From positions 62,001 through 126,000 of the forward strand of contig JAYKKM010000072.1 of NCBI GenBank assembly GCA_035772405.1: a stretch of DNA of 64,000 bases, given 5' to 3'. Shown in pieces: positions 52,901 to 63,746 of the stretch (position 1 is the first letter of the stretch; each line of letters opens with the position of its first letter). Below the pieces are notes generated by a model that saw only the letters and a list, made by a program, of their open reading frames with translations, did no database searches and was not told the origin of the DNA. This DNA is from Chrysogorgia sp. JL179-B06 (Eukaryota > Cnidaria > Anthozoa > Scleralcyonacea > Chrysogorgiidae). Position numbers and translations under genes: made by a program.

Positions 52901-55900
52901 GAGAGAAAGAGAGCGTGCGAAAGAGAGCGAGAGAAAGAAAGAGAGCGTGCGAAAGAGAGAGAGAGAAAGAGAGCGTGCGAAAGAGAGCGAGAGAAAGAGA
53001 GCGAAAGAGAGAGAGAGAAAGAGAGCGAGAGAAAGAGAGAGCGAGAGAAAGAGAGCGAGAGAAAGAGAGCGAGAGAAAGAGAGCGAGAGAAAGAGAGCGA
53101 GAGAAAGAGAGCGTGCGAAAGAGAGCGAGAGAAAGAAAGAGAGCGAGAGAAAGAGAGCGACGGGGGGAGAGAGAGGAGAGCGAGAGCGACGGGGGGAGAG
53201 AGAGGGGAGAGACAGAGGGGAGAGAGAGAGAGGCGAGAGAGAGGGAGAGAGGAAGCGAAGGAGAGAGAGAACTTTATTGCAACACGGTAATTTCATCAAT
53301 ACAAATATATTGTTTTTCACGAAAGCCGTAACTAATATATATGTAAAAGAAAATTTAGTTTAGTCTTGTTACAATTATCAAAAATTATATGCATTAATAC
53401 AAGTAATAAAATTATTAAATTGCCTATGCAATGAAAAATTCAGTTGTAAAATAACTTTTTGAAAGAACCTTATTAATTGTTCCACTTACATGTTTATTGT
53501 GTCGTAATATTCTTCCTTGTGAAACTTGGCGCCATTTTCTTCCTTGTGAAACTTGCCAATGCGGCAGAATTACGACACAATAAACATGTAAGTTTCACAA
53601 CAAGGTTTATAAATGTTTATTTTGTTGAGTATTCATAGGTATAATGTTTGATATAAACAATGTGGCCATTATATTGCATTAATGTCGCCATGTCGCACTG
53701 CAACTGTCCTAAATCTCACCAAACTTACAACACATTCACCTCATGGTAGATATAAATACACATTATTTCATTTATATATTGTAATAATAAACTGCAAATA
53801 ATACATGAAAATATCCTCTAATTTTGACAAATAGCTTGAGCCACTGTGCATGAATATGGTCAGCCCAACTGAGTTTTTCATCAACAATAACTCCAAGTAA
53901 TTTAGCTCTAGATTCACGTTTAATTACTTCTTGGTAAATTTTTAAATAATCATTAATCATGGCGGGAAGGAGAGAGGAATAATAATGAGTTTATTAATTA
54001 ACCACCTGAACAACACATTTCTGTAGAACGTAAGGGTCTAGTCGTGGCCCAGCTCTCTTGTAATCAGCGAGAATTTTCTCCAGGCTTTTTCGAGGCGCGA
54101 ACTCCAAGATCAAGGACATAGGATTTAAACAGAACCCTTTGAGTTGCAGGATGTGAGGATGGTTGAGATTGATCAAAATGGACAACTCTTGTCGGACAGT
54201 TCTACGATTGAACATTTTATATTAGATGGGTATAATATATTAAGGAGAAGGACGGGGGGGGGGGGCTAATCATCCTTACTTGCAGCCAGTGGTTGAATTG
54301 CAATGGACACAGATCAAACGTGGCCAAGTCGAAGGTATATTAACTGTTAGATATCATTGTGTTGGAGGTAGGAACCATAGGCGCCTAAGCATCCTGCACC
54401 ACCAAATCCTGCACCACCAAATCCTGCACCACCAAATCCTGCACCACCAAATCCTGCACCACCAAATCCTGCACCACCAAATCCTGCACCACCAAATCCT
54501 GCACCACCAAATCCTGCACCACCAAATCCTGCACCACCAAATCCTGCACCACCAAATCCTGCACCACCAAATCCTGCACCACCAAATCCTGCACCACCAA
54601 ATCCTGCACCACCAAATCCTGCACCACCAAATCCTGCACCACCAAATCCTGCACCACCAAATCCTGCACCACCAAATCCTGCACCACCTAATCCTGACCG
54701 AAATTATATTTGTATAACATATCATGTACAGTAATGTAAAATATACCTAATCCTGACCGAAATTATATTTGTATAACATATCATGTACAGTAATGTAAAA
54801 TATACATGGTTTGGAATAATCCTGAACCTAATCCTGAACCTAATCCTGAACCTAATCCTGAACCTAATCCTGAACCTAATCCTGAACCTAATCCTGAACC
54901 TAATCCTGAACCTAATCCTGAACCTAATCCTGAACCTAATCCTGAACCTAATCCTAATCCTGAACCTAATCCTGAACCTAATCCTGAACCTAATCCTGAA
55001 CCTAATCCTGAACCTAATCCTGAACCTAATCCTGAACCTAATCCTGAACCTAATCCTGAACCTAATCCTGAACCTAATCCTGAACCTAATCCTGAACCTA
55101 ATCCTGAACCTAATCCTGAACCTAATCCTGAACCTAATCCTGAACCTAATCCTGAACCTAATCCTGAACCTAATCCTGAACCTAATCCTGAACCTAATCC
55201 TGAACCTAATCCTGAACCTAATCCTGAACCTAATCCTGAACCTAATCCTGAACCTAATCCTGAACCTAATCCTGAACCTAATCCTGAACCTAATCCTGAA
55301 CCTAATCCTGAACCTAATCCTGAACCTAATCCTGAACCTAATCCTGAACCTAATCCTGAACCTAATCCTGAACCTAATCCTGAACCTAATCCTGAACCTA
55401 ATCCTGAACCTAATCCTGAACCTAATCCTGAACCTAATCCTGAACCTAATCCTGAACCTAATCCTGAACCTAATCCTGAACCTAATCCTGAACCTAATCC
55501 TGAACCTAATCCTGAACCTAATCCTGAACCTAATCCTGAACCTAATCCTGAACCTAATCCTGAACCTAATCCTGAACCTAATCCTGAACCTAATCCTGAA
55601 CCTAATCCTGAACCTAATCCTGAACCTAATCCTGAACCTAATCCTGAACCTAATCCTGAACCTAATCCTGAACCTAATCCTGAACCTAATCCTGAACCTA
55701 ATCCTGAACCTGATCCTGAACCTGATCCTGAACCTGATCCTGAACCTGATCCTGAACCTGATCCTGAACCTGATCCTGAACCTGATCCTGAACCTGATCC
55801 TGAACCTGATCCTGAACCTGATCCTGAACCTGATCCTGAACCTGATCCTGATCCTGAACCTGATCCTGAACCTGAACCTGAACCTAATCCTGAACCTAAT

Positions 55901-58900
55901 CCTGAACCTAATCCTGAACCTAATCCTGAACCTAATCCTGAACCTAATCCTGAACCTAATCCTGAACCTAATCCTGAACCTAATCCTGAACCTAATCCTG
56001 AACCTAATCCTGAACCTAATCCTGAACCTAATCCTGAACCTAATCCTGAACCTAATCCTGAACCTAATCCTGAACCTAATCCTGAACCTAATCCTGAACC
56101 TAATCCTGAACCTAATCCTGAACCTAATCCTGAACCTAATCCTGAACCTAATCCTGAACCTAATCCTGAACCTAATCCTGAACCTAATCCTGAACCTAAT
56201 CCTGAACCTAATCCTGAACCTAATCCTGAACCTAATCCTGAACCTAATCCTGAACCTAATCCTGAACCTAATCCTGAACCTAATCCTGAACCTGATCCTG
56301 AACCTGATCCTGAACCTGATCCTGAACCTGATCCTGAACCTGATCCTGATCCTGAACCTGATCCTGAACCTGATCCTGAACCTGATCCTGAACCTGATCC
56401 TGAACCTGATCCTGATCCTGAACCTGATCCTGATCCTGAACCTGATCCTGAACCTAATCCTGAACCTAATCCTGAACCTAATCCTGAACCTAATCCTGAA
56501 CCTAATCCTGAACCTAATCCTGAACCTAATCCTGAACCTAATCCTGAACCTAATCCTGAACCTAATCCTGAACCTAATCCTGAACCTAATCCTGAACCTA
56601 ATCCTGAACCTAATCCTGAACCTAATCCTGAACCTAATCCTGAACCTAATCCTGAACCTAATCCTGAACCTAATCCTGAACCTAATCCTGAACCTAATCC
56701 TGAACCTAATCCTGAACCTAATCCTGAACCTAATCCTGAACCTAATCCTGAACCTAATCCTGAACCTAATCCTGAACCTAATCCTGAACCTAATCCTGAA
56801 CCTAATCCTGAACCTAATCCTGAACCTAATCCTGAACCTAATCCTGAACCTAATCCTGAACCTAATCCTGAACCTAATCCTGAACCTAATCCTGAACCTA
56901 ATCCTGAACCTAATCCTGAACCTAATCCTGAACCTAATCCTGAACCTAATCCTGAACCTAATCCTGAACCTAATCCTGAACCTAATCCTGAACCTAATCC
57001 TGAACCTAATCCTGAACCTAATCCTGAACCTGATCCTGAACCTGATCCTGAACCTGATCCTGAACCTGATCCTGAACCTGATCCTGAACCTGATCCTGAA
57101 CCTGATCCTGAACCTGATCCTGAACCTGATCCTGAACCTGATCCTGAACCTGATCCTGAACCTGATCCTGAACCTGATCCTGAACCTAATCCTGAACCTA
57201 ATCCTGAACCTAATCCTGAACCTAATCCTGAACCTAATCCTGAACCTAATCCTGAACCTAATCCTGAACCTAATCCTGAACCTAATCCTGAACCTAATCC
57301 TGAACCTAATCCTGAACCTAATCCTGAACCTAATCCTGAACCTAATCCTGAACCTAATCCTGAACCTAATCCTGAACCTAATCCTGAACCTAATCCTGAA
57401 CCTAATCCTGAACCTAATCCTGAACCTAATCCTGAACCTAATCCTGAACCTAATCCTGAACCTAATCCTGAACCTAATCCTGAACCTAATCCTGAACCTA
57501 ATCCTGAACCTAATCCTGAACCTAATCCTGAACCTAATCCTGAACCTAATCCTGAACCTAATCCTGAACCTAATCCTGAACCTAATCCTGAACCTAATCC
57601 TGAACCTGATCCTGAACCTGATCCTGAACCTGATCCTGAACCTGATCCTGAACCTGATCCTGATCCTGAACCTGATCCTGAACCTGATCCTGAACCTGAT
57701 CCTGAACCTGATCCTGAACCTGATCCTGAACCTGATCCTGAACCTGATCCTGAACCTGATCCTGAACCTAATCCTGAACCTAATCCTGAACCTAATCCTG
57801 AACCTAATCCTGAACCTAATCCTGAACCTAATCCTGAACCTAATCCTGAACCTAATCCTGAACCTAATCCTGAACCTAATCCTGAACCTAATCCTGAACC
57901 TAATCCTGAACCTAATCCTGAACCTAATCCTGAACCTAATCCTGAACCTAATCCTGAACCTAATCCGGAACCTAATCCTAAACCTAATCCGGAACCTAAT
58001 CCTAAACCTAATCCTAAACCTAATCCTAAACCTAATCCTAATCCTAAACCTAATCCTAATCCAGAACCTAATCCGGAACCTAATCAGGAACCTAATCCTT
58101 TTCAGGGCGCCATGTTTGGCGGAGGAGGCTAGGTCACATGCATAGATACAGTCACATGCCTCAGTTTCGCAAAGCCTGTTGGGGCCAAATCTCAACCCCA
58201 AAAATAAAAAAGCCGAAACCTAGACTGTGGTCGCCCGAGTAATAAAACTTATCGAACTGTACTCGCTGTAGACACACGCGCCATGATTTTGCTCCGAACA
58301 ATCCACATTATCCTTTGTTGCTTACACTTTTTCAGTCCATGGCCAGCATTGTGTGAACGCGCACGACTGCTATTTATAACATTTTTTGCTGTTTGACATC
58401 TTTACGTCACGTACTAAAAAGCGTTTAAGTTTCGCGAAATTTTGAGCTGTAAAAATACCGGTATATTCGATATTACCGTTATTTCTTTTTTTTCGGTATC
58501 GGTATTCGGATTTTTTTTTCAATACCGCATCAACCTACAGACAGCAGTAGACCAGCTGTACGACCCAGAAGAACCAAGGACATGGAAATCCATGTGCACC
58601 AGATGCAACACAGCGCGTAGTCTCACGAGTTTGACCTGTTGCTGTAACTAATGTATCTGGTGTTACGATGGGTTTTTGGTTTGGGGGTAGATAATGAGAA
58701 CCACACTGGTTTCCTTGGTGTCTAAACAGTAAAACTATGGTGGCGGTAATTAGAATAACGAGCGCATTTAGCCTATGGCTATAATGCGTGTAATATTACC
58801 GCACGGTTGGACATGCAGTGTAAACTGAATAATAAGTATGAATAAAACAGAAAAAGAATAAAGATGCGTATAATTGTATAGTGCATAGAATACCACGGGA

Positions 58901-61900
58901 TACAACCCTGTACGAACACACCGTTTCGACCTTCTTTGTTGGTCTCTTCAGCAGGGATTTGGGGCTGGCAGTTGATGTTTTTACGTTGGAAGATAAATAA
59001 TAGTGCGCGTAGCCAACAAAATATACATGTAAAGAAAGGAAAAGTGATTGCTTAGCAGCACGCACGCACCTGTAAGCTTCCGTATATATCTGCTGCGGCA
59101 CTTCTGCAATCTTCCTCTGTGCAGCCTTCGAAGCGGCAATTTCCTCTTCGGTTGGATTATCGCCAGTGTCGTTATCTAGGGGCATCTTCAATGCCACTTG
59201 TATTATCTTGCCATCTTGTTTCATTTCACCAGCATACACAGTGCCAAAGGCGCCACGACCGAGGAATTTCGTGCGACAAATATTGCTAGGCTCGATCTTA
59301 AGTTCAGGAGCAATGTCTGCAAAAACCTTAATGAATAACAAAACACGAACAATGTCACAAAGATCATACTGTACTTAGCTATAGCCTGAATACAAACTCT
59401 TGTCTACCAGCTCTCATCAACTCCCATCCTTGTTTGACCAGGAGCAAGGAGAGTCCAATCAAATTTCATACAAACTCTTGTCTACCAACTCTCATCGACT
59501 CTCATCCTTGTTTGACCAGGAGCAAGGAGAGTCCAATCAACTTTCATACAAACTCTTGTCTACCAACTCTCATCAACTCCCAGAGTCATAACAACTTTCA
59601 TACAAACTCTTGTCTACCAACTCTCATCGACTCTCATCCTTGTTTGACCAGGAGCAAGGAGAGTCATAACAACTTTCATACAAACTCTTGTCTACCAACT
59701 CTCATCAACTCTCATCCTTGTTTGATCAGGAGCAAGGAGAGTCATAACAACTTTCATACAAACTCTTGTCTAACAACTCTTATCAAGTCCTCTCCACTCC
59801 ACTCTCAATCCCGACACCAGCATTCACCCTCCCCCACTTTGGGGACTTCACTTTGTTCTTCCTACCCTACTCCTACCCCTATACTCCTACCCCTATACTC
59901 CTACCCCTATACTCCTACCCCTATACTCCTACCCTACTCCTACCCTACTCCTACCCTACTCCTACCCTACTCCTACCCTACTCCTACCCAACTCCTACCC
60001 TACTCCTACCCCTATACTCCTACCCCTATACTCCTACCCTACTCCTACCCAACTCCTACCCTACCCTACCCTACTCCTACCCTACTCCTACCCCTATACT
60101 CCTACCCCTATACTCCTACCCTACTCCTACCCAACTCCTACCCTACCCTACCCTACTCCTACCCTATTCCTACCCTACTCCTACCCTACTCCTACCCTAC
60201 CCTACTCCTACCCTATTCCTACCCTACTGTTATCCTACCCTACTCCTACCCTACTCCTACCCTATTCCTACCCTATTCCTACCCTACCCTATTCCTACCC
60301 TACCCTACTCCTAAGTTAGTCCTACCCTACTCCTAAGTTAGTCCTACCCCTACCCAACTCCTACCCAACTCCTACCCTACTCCTACCCTACTCCTACCCT
60401 ACCCTATTCCTACCCTACTGTTATCCTACCCTACTCCTACCTACCGCTACCCTATTCCTACCCTACACCCAGGACTCCTACCCTACTCCTACCCCTATAC
60501 TCCTACCCCTATACTCCTACCCTACCCTACCCTACTCCTACCCTACTCCTACCCAACTCCTACCCTACTGTTATCCTACCCTATTCCTACCCTACTCCTA
60601 CCCTAATCCTACTCCTACCCTACTCCTACCCTACTCCTACCCTACTCCTACCCTACCCTACTCCTACCCTACTCCTACTTGACTTACCACATCCGGAGCT
60701 ATTTCCCTCAAAGCAAGTTCTCCGTCCACAGGACACACAACATTGTCACTGTTATGAGACGTCACAACACACTCCTCAAATTCAAACGCAGTGATTGTTC
60801 TAACACCAGCTCGACTTTCGTGTCTTGGACTACGACCTACACCAGAGGTCTGGGAACTAGCGCTGGACCGATCCGTTTCGCCGTCAGTGTCGTCATGGTC
60901 GAACCCATTCCTCCGGTGAAATAAATCCTCGTGTTTGATACCCATGCCTTGAGAGCCCACGGAGGAACCTGGTTGGAAAGCAGTTTCGTCATGATCCACG
61001 TTGCCATAGCTATCAGTGCCGTGCCCGCTGCTGGAATCACTGCTCGGGGACTCTCTTGCATCATCAGTCAGAAAATCGCCGTAAAAGGTACTGTTTCCCA
61101 ACGCAACGCTGGACGGCGATGCATGATGATCGTCGTAGCAATCATAATTATCGAAATCAGGCCTCTCCTTACCAGGCTCTCGTTCAGCCTCGTCATTTTC
61201 CGTGTTCTGCTTGTCCGATTGTCGCGGAGAGAACGAAGACCCACACTGCAAAGCGATCACTCGGCGAACACATTTATCGCACGGTATAAGTCTGGAAACG
61301 AGGTTCTCGCCGAAGATGTTTGTGGTGTCTAGCCCTGGGTACCAGTCACTGAGCAGAGTATCGATGTGCTCGACGGTGAGAGCGAGGAAGCGAGCGGCGG
61401 TGTTCAAGTTCGAGTCACTTACAGTTTTGACACGAAAACCAACGTAGTTCTTCCCAGCGGGCGAGCCATTTTCACGAACTGTGAGAAAAAAGGAAAGATG
61501 ACGTGTGGATGTTAATGTGTTTATCTATAAATATACATCTATACATACAGTACACATGACGCACATTGTATGTTGTGTGTTTTACGCTGTATGCTATATG
61601 CTGCATGTCGCGTGTTGTATGTTGCGTGTTGTATGTTGCGTGTAATGTTGCATGTTGCATGTTGTCTGTTGTATATTGTGTGTTGTGTATTGTATGCTGT
61701 ATGTTGCATCCTGTATGTTGCATGTATGTTGCATGTATGTTGTGTGTTGCATATTGCGTATTGTATATTGTATATTGTATATTGTATATTGTATGTTGTA
61801 TCCTGTATGTTGTGTGTTGCATGTTGCCTGTTGTATATTGTGTTGTCTATTGTCTGTTGTACATTGTATAATATTGTATGTTGTGTGTTATATGCTGTGT

Positions 61901-62333
61901 TGTATGCTGTGTTGTATGCTGTGTTGTATGCTGTGTTGTATGCTGTGTTGTATGTTGTGTGCTGTATGTTGTGTGTTGTATTATGTGTGTTGTATGCTTT
62001 GTTTTGCGTGTTGTGTGTATTGTGTTTGTGTCATGTTTGCGTGTTGTGTGCTAGGCGCCGTGTGTGTTGTACATAATAATTTCCATTGCTTTAACATACG
62101 CATTTATGAATCCTCACCCGCGTCTCCTGCATGTTTGCCGCTCTTGGGCACGACAAATTTCTCCAATCCCATCATAACACTAGGAGCAATGATCTCCACG
62201 GCATTCGACGGTGTCATTTGCTGTTCTTGACCGTTGACAAGAAACGAGAATGTTTGGCTTCCTCCTTGACGAACGATAATAAAACACAATATAGTTTTAC
62301 AACACAAGTTTTACCACGATTTCGCTTTAATAT

Positions 62334-62398
<65 letters not shown>

Positions 62399-62674
62399 CT
62401 ACGGCCCTAGACTCATCGAGAAGCAGCAAACCATTCAATCACACATAGCATTCCCTCACCTTCAGGACATCCATAGAAAGGTGTGCTTTTTAACTGACAA
62501 ATACGCAACAGCTTCACACCGTAACACGACAACTCGAGCCCAGTCTTCCAACATGACCACTCGAGTTTTGCATTCTTCGACCTCTCGCGATCCTCCACGG
62601 TAACCGAATGACCATCCATGACAAACTCCATGCATTCTCCCACCACCCCTTTTAACTGTTTGTCGTTGATCATT
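43549..62674 (-). CDS. LRRK: LRRK-family ROCO kinase gene (11 exons; 5' part outside window)
   Basis: Cytosolic multidomain Ser/Thr kinase. Exons 62674-62460, 62264-62118, 61478-60688, 59326-59070, 54201-54006, 51338-51084, 51008-50880, 49639-49444, 48802-48672, 46940-46229 and 43985-43549 all have GT-AG boundaries. After the leading base (frame 2 of the first visible exon), spliced length 3465 gives 1154 codons plus stop. Order: C-terminal COR ([15 protein letters not shown]), acidic insert, kinase with glycine loop [23 protein letters not shown] (DYG instead of DFG, typical of LRRKs), GTPGFMAPE, then a WD40 domain. The [12 protein letters not shown] stretch is closer to the LRRK1 than the LRRK2 type. 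The Roc GTPase and leucine repeats must lie upstream of the window. Introns 4-6 carry huge tandem arrays. Kinase residues are intact. Confidence 0.9.
44195..44604 (+). mobile_element. LINE 3' end relic in the last LRRK intron
   Basis: Frame pieces such as '[21 protein letters not shown]' and '[17 protein letters not shown]' match the C-terminus of the LINE type at 4083-4304; internal stops and a frame change show it is dead. It lies in antisense orientation to the host gene. Confidence 0.6.
44862..45395. repeat. Inverted-repeat MITE (~145-bp arms) in the last LRRK intron
   Basis: 'ggatatggcaatataaatta' (44866) through 'gtccgccatcttgg' (45004) returns reversed from 45244 to 45395. Spacer ~240 bp. 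Confidence 0.85.
45588..45750 (-). repeat. tRNA-Ala-like SINE copy in an LRRK intron
   Basis: Same order of tail, tRNA-like head and 'agcctagtcacgagtt' as the 48419 copy, with small deletions. Confidence 0.8.
46229..46940 (-). CDS. LRRK exon: first part of WD40 domain
   Basis: 712 bp. Begins '[20 protein letters not shown]' with '[13 protein letters not shown]' and '[15 protein letters not shown]' blades, ends in frame at donor GTAAGC (46228). The exon includes a charged insert ([13 protein letters not shown]). Confidence 0.88.
47052..47558. mobile_element. hAT-like MITE, copy 2 (LRRK intron)
   Basis: Ends 'cactgatctctaaataaaga' and '...gatcagtg', flanked by ATCGATAC at 47044-47051 and 47559-47566 (perfect 8-base duplication). 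Confidence 0.9.
47731..47860. repeat. Dispersed ~130-bp repeat, copy B
   Basis: Shares its order of motifs with 2300-2430 and 63618-63746. Confidence 0.65.
48101..48416 (-). repeat. tRNA-like SINE (minus) plus tail fragment
   Basis: A full minus-strand copy (48101-48267) followed by a separate minus-strand tail piece (48350-48416). Together with the plus copy this makes an inverted cluster. Confidence 0.75.
48419..48620 (+). repeat. tRNA-Ala(AGC)-like SINE, best copy
   Basis: tRNA-like head at 48449-48522: 'GTAGCTCAGTGGTCAGAGCAC' (A box), 'CTGCACTAGCATCGCAG' (anticodon loop CTAGCAT, AGC), 'GGGTTCAATTCC' (B box). The anticodon and acceptor stems have mismatches, so not a tRNA gene. The tail ends 'cttcaccataaatccttaga'. 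Confidence 0.85.
48672..48802 (-). CDS. LRRK exon: kinase/WD40 junction
   Basis: 131 bp; first two bases complete a glycine codon with the previous exon's last base. Encodes '[18 protein letters not shown]' and '[13 protein letters not shown]'. Donor GTATGT. Confidence 0.85.
49016..49435. mobile_element. hAT-like MITE, copy 3, inserted at a splice donor
   Basis: 420 bp with ends 'cacagatctctaaataaag' and 'ctttatttagagatcagtg'. Flanked by perfect GTTCATAC at 49008-49015 and 49436-49443. The right copy is the first eight bases of the LRRK intron (GTATGAAC on the gene strand). Confidence 0.93.
49444..49639 (-). CDS. LRRK exon: kinase C-terminal end
   Basis: Reads '[20 protein letters not shown]' then '[11 protein letters not shown]', kinase subdomain XI. 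Ends with donor GTATGAAC. Confidence 0.87.
50880..51008 (-). CDS. LRRK exon: kinase subdomains VIII-X
   Basis: 43 codons: '[20 protein letters not shown]' and '[16 protein letters not shown]'. The Asp of 'VDSFSFG' is the structural aspartate of kinase subdomain IX. Phase 0 at both ends. Confidence 0.87.
51084..51338 (-). CDS. LRRK exon: kinase catalytic core
   Basis: 85 codons, from '[22 protein letters not shown]' through '[12 protein letters not shown]' to '[15 protein letters not shown]'. The catalytic Asp (YRD) and metal-binding Asp (DYG) are present. Confidence 0.92.
51360..53272. repeat. Tandem array, 12-bp unit gagaaagagagc (GA-rich), in an LRRK intron
   Basis: About 1.9 kb. The transcript-sense strand is polypyrimidine (ctctctttctcg). 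Blocks of 'cggggggagagagaggagag' recur (51900, 51966, 52031, 52068, 53161). Long frames on both strands are artefacts of this repeat. Confidence 0.97.
54006..54201 (-). CDS. LRRK exon: kinase N-lobe/hinge
   Basis: 196 bp, begins completing an Arg codon: '[20 protein letters not shown]', '[15 protein letters not shown]'. Acceptor 'caatcgtag', donor GTGGTT. The conserved Glu of the alpha-C helix is the 'QEL' glutamate. Confidence 0.87.
54390..54694. repeat. 15-bp tandem array aatcctgcaccacca
   Basis: About 20 near-perfect copies in an LRRK intron. Followed by a 59-bp sequence duplicated once (54690-54805) and then by the 12-bp array. Confidence 0.97.
54818..58102. repeat. 12-bp tandem array cctaatcctgaa, 3.3 kb, with higher-order blocks
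   Basis: About 270 copies. Four blocks of the variant unit 'cctgatcctgaa' (55712-55880, 56294-56455, 57032-57185, 57608-57765) alternate with pure 'cctaatcctgaa'. The gene strand reads 'aggttcaggattaggttcag', GG every six bases. Lies in the intron between the COR-adjacent and kinase N-lobe exons. Confidence 0.98.
58521..58651 (+). mobile_element. LINE 3' end relic
   Basis: '[19 protein letters not shown]' then 'TCCCN'-type end with stop at 58649-58651, the family seen at 4083 and 44195. Very short. Confidence 0.6.
59070..59326 (-). CDS. LRRK exon: kinase glycine loop
   Basis: Reads '[20 protein letters not shown]' then '[20 protein letters not shown]' and '[10 protein letters not shown]'. 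The lysine of 'VALK' is the ATP-binding residue. The acceptor was chosen at 'cattaag' (59327-59328), which fits the preceding exon; the nearer 'ttgcag' would break the frame. Confidence 0.85.
59395..59775. repeat. Tandem repeat of ~60-80-bp units
   Basis: Five copies of 'ctcatccttgtttgaccagg' / 'aacaactttcatacaaactc' blocks, directly upstream of the pyrimidine-rich array. Confidence 0.9.
59850..60680. repeat. Tandem array ctcctaccctac, in an LRRK intron
   Basis: Degenerate, mostly 11-12-bp units, with 'tcctacccctatac' blocks. On the gene strand it is GTAGG-rich. Confidence 0.96.
60688..61478 (-). CDS. LRRK exon: COR C-terminal region with acidic insert
   Basis: 791 bp. Starts '[19 protein letters not shown]', then COR end '[19 protein letters not shown]' and '[13 protein letters not shown]'. 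Then ~130 residues of Ser/Asp/Gly-rich low complexity (~[20 protein letters not shown]), and 'LREIAPDV' at the exon end. The low-complexity insert is unusual in LRRKs. Confidence 0.82.
61565..62070. repeat. Tandem array tgttgtatg-type, LRRK intron
   Basis: Imperfect 10-13-bp units of 'tgttgcatgttgtatgttg', then five copies of 'tgctgtgttgta' at 61893-61950. Confidence 0.94.
62118..62264 (-). CDS. LRRK exon: COR region
   Basis: 147 bp with '[20 protein letters not shown]' and '[20 protein letters not shown]'. Acceptor 'cgtcaag', donor GTGAGG. Confidence 0.75.
62331..62398. repeat. (AC)n then (GACA)n microsatellite
   Basis: About 18 AC units followed by about seven GACA units. Confidence 0.95.
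62460..62674 (-). CDS. LRRK exon (first in window): COR region
   Basis: 215 bp; '[20 protein letters not shown]', '[20 protein letters not shown]', 'YGCPEG'. Acceptor 'ttgtctag', donor GTGAGG. Upstream exons are not identified. Confidence 0.72.
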
Positions 62675-63617
62675 CTAGACAAAGACAGAAACAAAACTTG
62701 ATTGCTCTCCGAGCTCTCTCATTGGCGTTAACTCAGGCTAGTTTTGGGCTGGCAGCGTGACATACTGTATGTATCTTTTATATACTGGACTTTGGATAGA
62801 ACTCGGTCGATCTGGTGGTCCTAACTGCAATCATAACCCTAACCCCCCTGCCGGATTCCCCCCCCCCCCCCCCCCATCCATGGTCCCCAGACCTCGTACG
62901 CCATGTATTTGTTGATCACAAATCGGAAAAGATGCATGTTCATTAAAGAGTGAGTGTCAGGGTAGGCTTTGCGCGCGCTTGTGTTTTTGTTTTCATACGA
63001 ATTGATTGCAGTGCATCGCATCGTTAGAACTATAATTTGCATGTGAACTCTAGATTTATTTGGAAATGTTGAAATTGGAGTCCGATCCTGACTTCGGGGC
63101 GTTATGAAGTTAATGTTCCAGACGATTTGAACAGTTGCGGTTCGCTTGTTTGTGAACCACTGCGGGCCGCGCGCAACGCCGTTTCTGACGAACAAGCTGG
63201 CCCGGATGGCTTCAGTTCCTGAATCTTTGCAAATTCAAATTAACAAAACATCAGAAGAAACAAAATATATTTCTTTACTAGTCACTCATCAAACACTTCC
63301 ATTCGCAAAGTTATGCGCGCTGTTTCAGCAGCATAACCCGGCCTTCCACGCTTCGGAGGCGAAGCGCTCGTAGCAGTTTCTGTGTATCGAAAAGATTACT
63401 ATAGTAAACGATCAATTTTACGAAAAATATCACAATAATTGATCACTCAGGTATATTTACTTCTTAGAAAACTTGAAAATGGATAATTTATAAGAAGGAT
63501 TGATCAAATATCGACGGATTCGTTTGTGAACTGAAATACTGAGGCGTCCCATAAAATGGCCGCCAAGAAGAAAACAAGCGCGCAAAGCACTACCCTGACA
63601 CTCACTCTTTAATTGTA
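62675..63617. other. Intron or gene-free stretch
   Basis: An 18-base C run (62858-62875). No more exons of the kinase gene recognised. Confidence 0.4.
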
Positions 63618-63746
63618 GATTTTGAACGTTATCTCAGTCAATATTTAACCGATTCAAATTCTGAAAACAGATTTGGAATTACCGAGTCCAAATACATAAC
63701 ATACGTATTTATTATATTACGCGAACGTGCATACCCTTCGTTAAAA
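63618..63746. repeat. Dispersed ~130-bp repeat, copy C
   Basis: Matches copies at 2300 and 47731; a partial duplicate of its start follows at 63806-63870. Confidence 0.65.

Noticed and set aside
51152..53331. Very long open frames (up to ~720 codons) on both strands
   Set aside because: They are only the 12-bp GA-rich repeat; every frame stays open because the unit length is a multiple of three.
54722..58201. Frames over 1100 codons of (RIRF)n, (LILN)n, (NPEP)n
   Set aside because: Both strands and several frames are open because of the 12-bp unit. There is no start context or flanking exon, and the array lies in an intron.
59070..59326. Acceptor 'ttgcag' (59317-59322) for the kinase exon
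   Set aside because: It would start the exon in phase 1 while the previous exon ends in phase 0; the 'cattaag' acceptor restores the frame and the VFAD sequence.
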